Assembly: GCA_015680685.1 (NCBI GenBank)
Contig: MNCI01013908.1
Coordinates: 318,481 to 382,480 of the forward strand
Length of the DNA stretch: 64,000 bases
DNA from: Gnetum montanum
Lineage: Eukaryota; Streptophyta; Gnetopsida; Gnetales; Gnetaceae
Direction of reading: 5' to 3'
The translations under genes were made by a program, and so were the position numbers. The notes under the pieces are model-generated. The model had not been told where the DNA came from and did no database searches. It worked only from the letters and a program-made list of their open reading frames with translations. Positions 23,514 to 33,636 of this stretch are shown here, piece after piece; the stretch's first letter is position 1, and each line of letters begins with the position of its first letter.

Positions 23514-25269
23514 TGATGAGTGGTGGGCACCCCCTATGCCCAACCATAAGAATCACAAGCATTCATGCATGATCTGATCAAATTTTATGGATGGAACTAG
23601 TTGTGGCATCTAGATCATTATGCCTTGATCGTAGTTCGCTATCTTCCCACTTGGACTGGTTGTAGTTTTGTCATGTATGGTTTAGTTTAGAGTGAGGCAT
23701 ATGATTCTTGATGTTGTTTCAGCCTTATGCTACTTCTAATGATAATAAAGAAATCAGTTATTTGAACTAATTAACAATGAAAAGTAAAGTCTAAAATAGC
23801 CTGCGGGCGATGAGTGTCCATTCCTAGCTTGCCATACACATCTTGAACCCATGTATCCACTATTGGGATTACCAAGTGATGAACAACGAGGTATCCCTAT
23901 GCCCAACCATATGAATACGAGTGTTCATGCATGATCCGGTCAAACTCCAAGGATTAAGTGCTTATGCACCTACACAGAACAAGGATTAGTTATGTAGTCA
24001 TTGTCTTCCCAAGCTTACTTGCAAGGCACAATTTTATGGTTAAGTAAACTCAAGGTATATGATTTTTATGCTTTTTATATTTTCTATCTTAGTCTCCTAA
24101 GTGTGTGCAATGAAAAGATTTAATTAACTAATGGATTTTTATAACTTTAATGTGAATCAAATCCTAACACCAGCATCCATTCCCACTCTCCAGACACATT
24201 CTAAACTAGTGCAATACTACTAGGGTTACCAAATGCTAGTCGTTATTGGGTTACAAAGTGTTCCACATATGCTCGAAGTGGTTGTGCTGAGTGTGGTAAT
24301 TCATTGATAATTGATAATTAATACTTCAATGAAATAACATTAAGTAACTATTGGAAGCATCAAATAATAGTAAATAACATGAAATGCAATAATTAAGCTA
24401 TTCTAAATGTTGTAAGGTTTATCATAAAGTTCATCTTTATTTCCGGTCACAAGGTGTGCTTAGGTACATAATGCTTGAATAAAGATCCATTCACTCTATG
24501 ACTCCTACTGTGGGCACTTAGAAATAATTCTAACTCTGGAATAGAAAAACTACAAGAATTCAACTAAGGACTAGAAAAAATAATGCCAAACCAAGTGCCC
24601 TTGTCTCTTATTTATAGGCAACAAGACAGGTTCTGACATCGCATGTCTGATATCACTTCGGCATCTTCGATATTGTGTATTCGATATCGAGGGTCCGATA
24701 TCGGGACTTATCACCAAGCACTATGCTACTGGGTAAACCAAGTAATAACGCTGCTAGGATTATCAAGCGAATATGTGTTTATGCTCAAAATTGATCATGC
24801 TCATTCCACCAATTCATTAATATGCATTGAAACATAAATATTAACTAAGTATATGAAATATAAATTGCATTAAAAGTAAAATAATCTAAGTCAAAGTGCC
24901 ACAATGAATAAGAATCAATCTTGAACTTATTGTCATTCATGGAATGTGTCTAGGTGCATTGCCACTCGAATAAGATGCCGTACAACTGACTCAGATCCAC
25001 ACTGTAGGCACTCACTCACTATTCTCTAAGACTACAGAATAAAACTACAAGAGTTTAGCTACTCTATTAATAAAAGAATGCTGATACACAACAAGAGCAC
25101 ACTTATTTATAAGCGAAAATGGATATTGCATCAATGGGGCCACATCAATGGGGCTACGTCAATGAGGCCACATCGACGTAGCTGCATTAAAGCAATTGCA
25201 TTGAGGTAGTTGCATCGAGGAAGCTATGTCAATGCGGCTGCATCGATGCAACCAACTAATGCTTCATTA
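23514..25269 (-). repeat. Outer solo LTR, split by an inner solo LTR (TSD GCAAG)
   Basis: The left end is TGATGAGTGG, the right end TTCATTA, and GCAAG lies on both sides (23509-23513 and 25270-25274). Without the inner insertion and one duplicate it is about 914 bp. The minus strand begins with a GTCGAC-type array (about 25130-25255, e.g. ACATCGACGTAGCTG). An AATAAAGA-like block and TATA signals follow. No internal element sequence remains. Confidence 0.88.
23877..24713 (-). repeat. Inner solo LTR nested in the outer LTR (TSD CCAAG)
   Basis: It starts TGATGAACAACG and ends GACTTATCA, flanked by CCAAG (23872-23876 and 24714-24718). 837 bp. The sense strand begins with GATATCG-type palindromes (about 24640-24705), so it belongs to a different U3 class from its host LTR. 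It inserted at the phrase GGATTACCAAG, conserved in this family's LTRs. Confidence 0.92.
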
Positions 25270-25934
25270 GCAAGTATGCCTTTAATAATCATATAAGTGA
25301 TAGGACCAATAAGACACACACATACACATGTACAACCCTAGTGAGCATAAGAAATTACATAAGGGAAATTGATCCCTAAGAAAGCTAAGATGCATTCCTA
25401 TTATAATGCATCGAGCCCTAAGCCTTGCTCTATATAGAAGGGTGATGGTTTGAGCATTAGAGTCAAAGATCCTTTGTAAGCCTACATATCCTTGTGATGC
25501 ATTACACAAGGAATCATGGTCCTATAGTTCTTTAAGTGATAGTTAAGATAACATGGAACATATAAAGATCTCCACATTTCTCTAAACCTTGATTCGGAGC
25601 AAAATAGCCTTCGACCCACCAACAAAACATGCTTTTTTATACTAATGCCCTCTTTTATTAAAACATGTCAAATAGTTTTAGGCTTTAATATCCTAAACTT
25701 TCCTAAAAGTAAATAAATTAATTTAGATAATAACAACATGAAAAATAAAAGAACTATGGGGATTCATAAAAAATATAACTTTTTGACTAGGTCATAAAAC
25801 TAACACAATACTTTGGTAGAATGTACCTAGAACATAGGTAATTACATAATGTTATGTCTAGTGCAACTTTGAGGTGAAAAAAGGGAGGTGGGAAAACCCA
25901 AAACTCTTTTTAACAATATTTATCCCCAATACAT

Positions 25935-26033
25935 CTAGTTAGTTTAGAATTTTATAGCTCAACATTGCCCACTAGAATTGAACCCATAACATAGAGCTTT
26001 CAATCAATAGTTTTACGACTAGGCTAACATCTC
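25935..26033 (-). repeat. tRNA-like SINE remnant, family A, copy 2
   Basis: The minus strand reads GTTAGCCTAGTCGTAAAAC (A box) and, about 40 bp on, ATGGGTTCAATTCTAGTGGG (B box), then a tail ending GAGCTATAAAATTC. The spacing between boxes is right for a tRNA-derived head. It is the clearest of the three minus-strand copies. Confidence 0.6.
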
Positions 26034-26374
26034 ATTTTCTAAAATAACGTAAGCTTAACTTGCAATTTATTACAGACAAAGCAAACTGGTTAAACTATGA
26101 TCTTGATAGGGACATTCTTGATGAAACATCAAGATACAATGAAATTTTTAATTAGGATAAAGAATATGAGATGGATAGGATGAAGCTTCCTTACTAGAGG
26201 AGGTAACTTCTAGTAAATTATCTAGTATTGAATTTAGTTTGAAGAAAAACTAAATTGATGTTATCCTACATCTAGCACATAAGCTATAGAGAATGAGGTT
26301 TTTATCTTTCACCTAACTTTTGAACTTTCACATAACTTTCAATGCTTATTAGCTTTATTGAGTTAATTTTATAA

Positions 26375-26465
26375 AGTTTCTAGCTCAGTAGTAAGGGTCA
26401 TGGAATAGAAACCATAGGTTATAAGTTTGATTCCAATGGCTAATACTAAGTTATGAACAGAAAAA
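26375..26465 (+). repeat. Divergent tRNA-like repeat, plus strand
   Basis: TAGCTCAGTAGTAAG (A-box-like) is followed about 35 bp later by AAGTTTGATTCCAATGGC (B-box-like). It has the same layout as family A in the opposite orientation but lower similarity; it may be a separate SINE family. Confidence 0.45.
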
Positions 26466-26539
26466 TTTTGTAAAAGGAATTCCAAAACTAGTGTCTCATT
26501 ATTCATTTTGGAGAAAGTAAGGAATATAGTAAAGTTAAA

Positions 26540-26765
26540 GCCTCGATAAACATAGATTTTATCTATTTTCTTGGGTTATTTAACTAATGTATAAAAGGTT
26601 AGTACTTGGAGGCTAAATGCTCATCTTGCCAAGTACAATCCCAAGCATATCATTAGAAGAGTGAAAACTTGACATCTTTTCAATTGGTTGTACCTAGGCT
26701 TAAATCCATGTCTTACCACTTGAGAAATGAACACCTTACCATCACTTCGAATAATGACTCCTTTT
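26540..26765 (-). repeat. Dispersed repeat, family B, copy 1
   Basis: It shares ordered blocks with 31580-31812: GGCTAAATGCTCATC, CTTAAATCCATGTCTTACC, ACTTGAGAAATGAACACCTTAC. The second copy interrupts a LINE reverse transcriptase, which shows that this is a mobile unit of about 230 bp. Its minus strand has a box GTGGTAAGA, but A/B box spacing is too short for a clear tRNA origin. Confidence 0.5.
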
Positions 26766-26787
26766 CTTTAACTAATATATAATATTA

Positions 26788-26875
26788 TAAATTTATACAT
26801 TGGGTGGAGGGTGGGGTGGGGGTGCGGGTTAATAATAGGCCAAGACCCGTACTAGTAGGCTAAATTTATACATTG
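26788..26875. repeat. G-rich insert flanked by 15-bp direct repeats
   Basis: TAAATTTATACATTG occurs perfectly at 26788-26802 and 26861-26875. Between them lie 58 bp of GC-rich sequence, including five closely spaced G-runs on the plus strand (26801-26828), able in principle to form a G-quadruplex. The layout resembles an insertion with a target duplication of LINE/SINE size or a repair filler. Confidence 0.6.
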
Positions 26876-28320
26876 ACTAAACAAGTAGTATTTATAATGG
26901 TACTGATTGCAAAAATTAAAAAAAGTTATAGTAGATTATTTTTATAGATGTTTTTATTCATCCCTATTAATGAAAGTATCTTTTTCTTATTTTAAAAATT
27001 TATCTCAACAAAACAACATCAACTATGGCAAAAAGGATGAGAATTAATTTCATCTTTAACAATGTTTCCAACAAGATTTACTATTTCAAATTTAACTTTT
27101 CAAATAGGAAAGAAAGGTTTGGAAGTTTACCAAACTAGGAAACCACCATGTATTTTGTAATAGTTACATCAAAATTATGATCATATTTGCACACTATGAG
27201 AATAGCATGATAGTGAATAAAAAAGCCTATGGACAATGCCAATGAACCATTGAATTGCCATCGAGCCCTATGGGTAAAACGTTGTACCCTAAATATTTAT
27301 GTATTAAAGAAAAGTTCCAAATCTAGGTAGATAACTAACTAAAGAATATGGAAAAAAAAATATTGCACAATGAAAAACCTACAAAATGTTACTTGAAACA
27401 TTATTAAAAAATAGTGAAATCAACATCATTATCATTTTTATAATTGGAAATTTAAGATATCAAAAGTTTCTCTAAGTAACAATTTTCACAAAGAAAATTT
27501 GTAGCATGATAAACACTCATATTTGCATCTCCTATGTTGGTGTTCAAGAGTGTGGTGTAGGTGATACTTTTCAACAAAACAAAATATGGATTTACTTTGC
27601 AAAACATTTTGAATTGCTTGAGAAAAATAGTAAAATGTAACTATGAAATATTTTGAAAACATGGTGTCTAAAAGTGTAACTTAGAGATTTTATATAGATA
27701 CTTTATCATCATCAATGTCCTACCCTTTTCATAACATAATTTCATATAAATGCTTCAATATCAATATTCTTTAAAGATAAACATATCTAGCAAATAGTGA
27801 TTAAGAAATCTATGAATCTACTATTCGCAACATAAGTAATTAATTGCATGAGAATTGCAATTGACATGTGAAGTACAACAAATTTGAAATTGCATTATAT
27901 GTAAAATGGAGTATATAATACTATTTTCTATATTAATTTTTTACTTTGAACACTTGTTTCTTGTAGTTTCTATAGTTCCTATGCTAGCATCAAATTCATG
28001 TGTATTAAAGTTGAAAATTAAGAAAAATATAACTTTTGTAAAGAAAATAATCCCATATTACATATTATTTTGAATAAATAATGGTGATCTAATTTGCATT
28101 GTGATTTACAAGCAATGCGTGCTTCTACAATTAGGTCCAATCTTTCAATCTATGCTACCAAAGGCTATAGTAGTTGAATTAGAAACTCCTCAATTTACAC
28201 ATGTAATTTATTTAGGAGTTATATCATAGTTAGAGTATCACATTTTTTTCACAAAAGGTGAACCCAAAATAATATGATATGATTATAAGAACATTTAAGA
28301 CTTACATGGTACCTGTAGAA

Positions 28321-28485
28321 AAACTTAAGAAGAACATAACAATGATTAAGTGTGACTTAAAACTAACAACCTTTTAAAAACGTAAGAAGAACGTAAAACT
28401 AGTTAATCGTGACTTAAAACTAACAACCTTTTAGAAACTTAAGAAGAACGTACAAATGGTTAAATGTAACTTAAACGAACCTTTT
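28321..28485. repeat. Tandem repeat, three units of 57 bp
   Basis: The phrase AAGAAGAAC recurs at 28327, 28384 and 28441. The units share GTGACTTAAAACTAACAACC, and the third is shortened. The array ends about 760 bp before the candidate gene. Confidence 0.8.
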
Positions 28486-29131
28486 AATCTTTGTTAAAAG
28501 AATAAGCTAACCTCTGAACCGCCTGTTATTGACTACGCACCAGATAACACGATATACCCTCTGCTTAAAAGAAATTTCCATGGTCAAAAAGATGTTGGTT
28601 CAAGCCAATAATGGACTTATGCATTTAATTTTCTTTTTAAAACAGTGCTGTTTGAAGTGATGTGATTGGCTGGTCTTGGAACAGAATTAGTCATCACAAA
28701 ATAGATCGAAAATATACGACGAGCAGACTGGAATCGTAGAGAGTCTGCAACGACATGAAAGCTTCAAAAGTCGTGCAAACCTGCAGAGTCTTACATTGCA
28801 AAAGAGTTGCCAAAGAAAACGAGAGATGTGCATTATCCCATTTCCCAATTCAATAAATGCAAACCGAACCGAGGAAGAGGGAAAGAAAAAAAGAAACACA
28901 CAGAGACAAAGAAAAGTGGAGTTGAAAAATGGCACAGCGGCTGCCCCAAATTCAAACGTGAAGACCATGCTGCAAAGCAAGGGCAGTCAACATCCAGGGT
29001 AGGTGTGTAGACAATTTCAGCTTTTCTAGAAGCTTAGCTCAGCACATTCATATTCATATTCAATCTCTGCTTCTGGGTAAACGTTTTCTGCCACATAATA
29101 GCTGCTGCTGGAGTACTAATTTGCATAGATC

Positions 29132-29142
29132 TATTTATTTAA
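29132..29142 (+). promoter_or_regulatory. TATA-like box of the candidate host gene
   Basis: TATTTATTTAA lies 104 bp upstream of the chosen ATG, in a stretch of noticeably higher GC and CpG content than the surroundings. A start of transcription near 29165-29175 would leave a 5' leader of about 75 bases. No other TATA-like site lies nearer to the ORF. Confidence 0.5.
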
Positions 29143-29245
29143 GCGACCCACACGCCTGGATTTGATCGCTGCGACCCGAAATTTGCAAAGCCAAACAACC
29201 TTGGATTTGTATCCTTGTTCTTCTTATTCTGCCTCTTCTGCAGCC

Positions 29246-29665
29246 ATGGCTGCAGACTGGTTCCGAAAATCTGAAGATTTCATGGAGGAAACCTGTGATT
29301 CTGATTGCATTTCAGAGGGGTTTTCCGGTTGTGGGTTCAGCAGCGGCGGAGGCAGCAATTCTGTGGTGATTTTCATGGCGGATGATGCTTGCTCCAGCAC
29401 CAGCGATTCTGAGTGCTCTGGATTTGCTTCGCAGGAATTTGATTTGCAGGATTCGGAATGTAGTTCTGCCCTGTCTTTTCTGCAGAAGGCATCTGATGAT
29501 GAATTAGGGATTCCTCCTCCTCCTCTGCTAGAAAATTTGCAGGATTCGGAATGGGTTGATTCTGTGGATTTTGACTTGGATTTCGACGATGATTTCAATG
29601 CTGCTGTGGATGAACAGCCCAAGGATGAACAATCCTTGTTTTGGCTCAGATTCCTCCGAAGCTGA
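29246..29665 (+). CDS. Small acidic Ser/Asp-rich protein, unknown function
   Basis: 139 codons in one exon. I chose the ATG at 29246 because it is the first in frame and its context GCAGCCATGGCT is a very good plant start; the upstream in-frame codons have no ATG. The protein begins MAADWFRKSEDFMEE and is rich in Ser, Asp, Glu and Cys. A motif LQDSE occurs twice (at about residues 69 and 95), then DDELGIPPPPLL and a strongly acidic tract DLDFDDDF, and it ends with the basic-hydrophobic FWLRFLRS. There is no signal peptide or membrane segment. An acidic activation-like or adaptor role is only a guess. Another frame stays open past the stop (FGSDSSEAEQLYAGE, about 29640-29680) with similar composition, so a frameshift or alternative C-terminus is possible. 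It is the only ORF here with gene-like composition. Confidence 0.55.
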   Translation: MAADWFRKSEDFMEETCDSDCISEGFSGCGFSSGGGSNSVVIFMADDACSSTSDSECSGFASQEFDLQDSECSSALSFLQKASDDELGIPPPPLLENLQDSEWVDSVDFDLDFDDDFNAAVDEQPKDEQSLFWLRFLRS

Positions 29666-30016
29666 ACAATTGTATGCAGGGGAAACACTTTTACAAAAGT
29701 GGGTTTTTGAGTCTGCAACTGTTAAGATATCTGTATTGCCTCTCTGTTCATACAGATTTGGCACAGTTTTTGTTATGCATTCACTTATCTTCTTTGTTTG
29801 ATATTTGTTAAACTCTCTTGAGAATGTCAATAGAGTTTCAAGTCATAGGAGAGGGGTCAATGGTTCTCTCTCCACTTGTCAATAGGTCTATAATGACAGG
29901 GCGTTTGCCAGTAAGAGAATGAAAATTTGCTATCGTATTCTGCATTAAAATCGCACCAAGTCTTGCAGGCTTCCTATGTTACCTTTGTTCACGTTGCATT
30001 GCATAGTGAATGGACC

Positions 30017-30030
30017 AGATAAATAAATAA
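30017..30030 (+). terminator. Possible polyadenylation signal region
   Basis: AGATAAATAAATAA lies about 350 bp after the stop of the acidic-protein ORF. AATAAA-like words are common in AT-rich DNA, so this is weak. Confidence 0.25.
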
Positions 30031-30779
30031 TTAAACAATTGGACTTGGTGTTGCTCCATGCCGGGACCTTAATCCTATTTTATATACTTTTTCCCTTGTC
30101 ATTATTCATGTATCACTTGTTGGCTAAGACAACACATCACTATTGTCTCGAAGAAACCTTATGGAAAGGTAAAAAACCCGAGATTTGGGCTTCATCATTG
30201 ATTAGTATGTCAAAGACATAGTATCGCCATTAAGCGGCTTAAGTGTAGGCGAAATGTTTTGTCAATGCAAACCCCTATGTCATTGATCAATATTGTCAAA
30301 TATAAGGTGGTATAGGTGGTGTCCGTAGATCGCTATGGGGAGATCATAAAGTGTATTGTAATAGCATGCAATTACAAGCATGTGACCATCTATGGTATGC
30401 ATGTATACATCCACCCATGCTTACATGGGCTTGGAGTGGGATCCAGAAACAACACTTGTTTAAATAGAATATAAAAATTACAACCATAAGTCCACAACAA
30501 TGTAGATAGAATAGTGGTAACAATTTAGAACAATAAGAATTAGGTTGAAGGTTTAATTTTCTTTTGTCCATTTTAATTTTCAATGTAGAAAAACTATTGA
30601 GATTTAGCAAAGTTGTGATATGGGTGATCATGTGTGCATGCTACAATGTATGCTACCATGGTTGCAATAACAAGCTATGTGACATACTATATGCTCTTTA
30701 ACTAGTAAGGTGATTGGATTATGGGCATAAAACTTGTATTTGGAAATGAGATCATAATGCATATGCTTCACAAATTGGC
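30031..30779. other. Intergenic stretch without a supported gene
   Basis: No protein motif was recognised. Short alternating purine-pyrimidine phrases such as GTATGCATGTATACAT occur near 30395. Confidence 0.5.
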
Positions 30780-30808
30780 TTAGAAAATTTCATTAAGCAA
30801 GATTTTTG

Positions 30809-31094
30809 GGATTCAATGAATCTAGTGCTTCAAGGGATTCCCTAGCAAGAAAGTGTGTTCATTGGAGGGGATTTTAATGGTCATGGATCTATGAAAATGA
30901 GATATGATAGGATTCATGGAGCATATGGATTTGAAAAGTGAAAGATTATTGGGATTCAATGAATCTAGTGCCTCAAGGGATCCCTAGCAAGAAAGTGTGT
31001 TCATTGGAGGGGATTTTAATGGTCATGGATCTATGAAAATGAGATATGATAGGATTCAAGAGGTATATGGATTTGAAAAGTGAAATGAGATGGG
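30809..31094 (+). repeat. Tandem duplication (about 143 bp) inside the LINE endonuclease
   Basis: TTGGGATTCAATGAATCTAG begins both units (about 30809 and 30951). The units include GTTCATTGGAGGGGATTTTA and end in GGATTTGAAAAGTGAAA. They are nearly identical, differing by a few substitutions and one base length change, so the duplication is younger than the element. Confidence 0.85.
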
Positions 31095-31321
31095 AAAAGT
31101 GAAATGAGATTAGATATTCACTACTGCAATTTGCAAGTACTTATGACCTTATAATTGTAAATACCTATTTCAAAAAGAATGCATAACATTTCCTTACATA
31201 TAAGAATGGTATAAATAAAACACAAGTTGACAATTTCTTGCTATGAAAAAGAGACTAAGCCATTTGCAAAGACTATAATGTACACCCTGAAAAGTACTAT
31301 AGGTAAACCCCAATATATATA

Positions 31322-31412
31322 GTCTAATGGGAACTTTATAGCTCATCATTGCCCACCAGAATCAAACCCAATTTTCAAATCAAGAGTCTTACCACTAGGC
31401 TAATAACTCATT
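31322..31412 (-). repeat. tRNA-like SINE remnant, family A, copy 3
   Basis: The minus strand reads ATTAGCCTAGTGGTAAGAC (A box), then AATTGGGTTTGATTCTGG (B box), and a tail GAGCTATAAAGTTCCC. It lies between the endonuclease and RT parts of the LINE. Confidence 0.6.
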
Positions 31413-31579
31413 GTTAAAATAAAGGAGATGTGAAAAATTTTGCAAACTATAACAAGACTAAGCTAATGAGTAATATTATGAAGGTTTGAGAAAGAGTCAT
31501 AGAGCAACATCTCAAACTTGAATAAAAAATATCATAAAATCAATTTAGATTTATGCTAGGGAGGTCTACTAGGATCATT

Positions 31580-31812
31580 ATCAAGAGACTAAATGCTAAT
31601 CCCACTAGGGTAGGGTGTTGTGAGGGTTAGTGGATGAATGAAGTCCATCCTCTTTCAAGTCACTACATTCAAAGCTTAAAACCATGTCTTACAACTTGAG
31701 AAATAAGCACCTTACATTACTCAATATGATGGTCCCTAGCATGCTTAGCTTTTTGGTTTCTAACTATGTCACTACTAGCCAACCCATTTTCTGGGTCCCA
31801 AGGAGATCTAAT
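31580..31812 (-). repeat. Dispersed repeat, family B, copy 2, inserted in the LINE RT
   Basis: It splits the LINE reverse transcriptase between GRST and the segment before HRENLHM. Its blocks match 26540-26765 in the same order. The approximate limits are set by where LINE similarity stops and resumes; a target duplication is not clear. Confidence 0.55.
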
Positions 31813-32566
31813 ATACAGGTTATTTTCTCAATATAATAATTAATAGGAAAATTCAAAAAACATAGAGAAAATCTACATATGATCTTCATTGATTTGGAAA
31901 ACGCATGTGATAGAGTGCCTAAAAGTATTATTTGGTGGGCCTTGTAGAGGAAAGAAATCCCTAATAATCATATAAAAATGATTCAAGATGTGTATGAAGA
32001 AGATACTACTAGAATTAGAACAACTTGTAGATTCATATTTGGTTTTCCAATCATAATAGGTTTACATCAAGGGACTACACTTAGTCCACACTTATTTACT
32101 ATTGTTATAGATGAATTAAGAAAGAAAATATAGGATGAAATCCCTTAGTTACTGCTATTTGTAGGTGATACTGTCTTAGTGGATACAACTTAAGAAACTA
32201 TTGCTTCTAAAATGGAAAAGTAGATACATGCTTTAGCATTAGAAAGCTTAAAAATTACTAGAATATATGGAATGAAATTTTAATAAAAGCATAAACAATG
32301 GTAAAATAGATGAGCTCCATTCAAAGATGCTTAACATATGTTAGTTGTGAACCATGGTAATTTAGAAGCAAATGGGCAAGCAAGCAACAAAAGAGAAGTA
32401 TGAATAATAACTAGAGATTTCAATCTTAATGGAGGTGAGAATGACAAAGGATCTTATGGAGTTAAAATCAGTCTTATACAAAGACATGACAATGAAGAGG
32501 ATGGAGAGCTTGATGGATGTTGATGATGAAGTTTGAAACTTCATTATGGTGAAGGATGATGATGAG

Positions 32567-33408
32567 TGATGAGCAATGAGTATACCCTATGTCCAACCAT
32601 ATGAATCACAAGCGTTCACTAAGTGATTTGGTTGAATTTTGTAGACTTTAGCTCTCTAAGTACACTAGGTTCTAGGAAGTGAATCTAATCGTTGTAATTT
32701 TTGTCTTCTTAGTTCCACTTGTGAAGTAAAAGTGTATGGTTAAGTGTAATTGACGCATATGATTTTTATCATTTTATCTTTAATGATATAAGTCACGTGA
32801 GAACAAGAATAAAGTATTTAAATTCTCAATTAATCTAATACTAGCTAATATATAACTATGCCTAATATAAGCATATGTTCCCACTTTTTGTACACATCTT
32901 GAACACGTTATAGCACCACTGGGTTACCAAGCGTTAAGTGCTACTAGGATTACCAATTGTTAAACATATGCTCGAAGTGGTCGTACTTATGTTTGCTACT
33001 TAATCAATATTAATTAATTACTTAGAAACATTAAAGTGAATTGCATAAATATTAAATGCATAAAGAAAACATTAATCTAATCCAAGTGCTGCAAGGTTTG
33101 ATCATAAAAGCACATCTTTATTGCCATTCACATGAGGGTGCTCAGGTACATTAGTGCTCAAATAAAGATCTGTACACTTCTCTGACTCCTACTATGGGCA
33201 CTTAGAAAATATTCTAACTTTCAGAGGGAAAAGCTACAAGTGCTTTGCTACAACTAAGGAAAGGTTGTCATAAATGTGGTAGGTAGATGCACATTTATAG
33301 GTGGAACTAGGGAACCACATAGGAAACCACGTCGATGGGTACATGTCAATGTGGCAAACCCCACATCAACGAGATCCTATCAACGCAACCCAACTACACA
33401 ACTCATCA
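32567..33408 (-). repeat. 3' LTR of element 2 (842 bp)
   Basis: It starts TGATGAGCAATG and ends ACTCATCA. The U3 side (33310-33400) has the GTCGAC-class array (CACGTCGATGGG, ATGTCAATGTGG). The polypurine tract (ATGGGGGTA on the sense strand, 33409-33417) adjoins it. Confidence 0.92.
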
Positions 33409-33636
33409 TACCCCCATGATTGAATAAAAACTTATTCTTAAGTTCTTTACAAAATTTTGGGAAGGTATAGGATTATTGACTAACTATAGATACACAAAAA
33501 AAAACATAACAAAAACTGAGTGCCAAAGTATATGAATTTACAATCATTACAAAAATTGGTGTTCTAAAAAAAATTGAACACCAGGAAAATAATGGCAAAC
33601 ACAACTTCTTAGACAATTGGGAGACGATGAAGAAAA

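Larger units (their letters stand above)
25275..28320. other. Intergenic stretch with scattered repeats
   Basis: About 3 kb of AT-rich DNA with no supported gene. It contains the SINE-like copies, the repeat at 26540-26765 and the G-rich insert listed separately. The rest shows no motif I can name. Confidence 0.55.
30780..32330 (+). pseudogene. RTE-type LINE (non-LTR retrotransposon), dead
   Basis: The first part (about 30830-31300) is the endonuclease end (GGDFNGH-type box, here in mixed frames), followed by fragments like FFKKR and TLKSTIGKPQ. The RT part begins near 31450 (ERVIEQHL ... GRST), is interrupted at about 31580-31812, and resumes with HRENLHMIFIDLENACDRVP (about 31850-31920), then GLHQGTTLSPHLFTIVIDEL. 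The active box FADD reads FVGD (about 32158). Several TAG stops are present. Inside the endonuclease, about 143 bp are duplicated in tandem (30809-31094), and a SINE-like unit lies at 31322-31412. The family is recognised by comparison with plant RTE-clade proteins. Confidence 0.8.

Noticed and set aside
25935-26033. Functional tRNA gene
   Set aside because: A and B boxes are present, but no cloverleaf with paired acceptor stem can be drawn and the copies are diverged; a SINE remnant fits better.
28687-29010. Overlapping ORFs of 67-97 codons on both strands upstream of the candidate gene
   Set aside because: The starts are TTG, composition is unremarkable, and they lie where promoter and leader are expected.
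29224-29718. 164-codon minus-strand ORF over the candidate host gene
   Set aside because: It is the antisense shadow of the acidic ORF (Ser/Lys-rich because the sense strand is Asp/Glu-rich). No start context or promoter supports it.
32362-32544. 60-codon minus-strand ORF next to element 2
   Set aside because: Serine/isoleucine-rich reading of AT-rich DNA, without motifs or a conserved counterpart.
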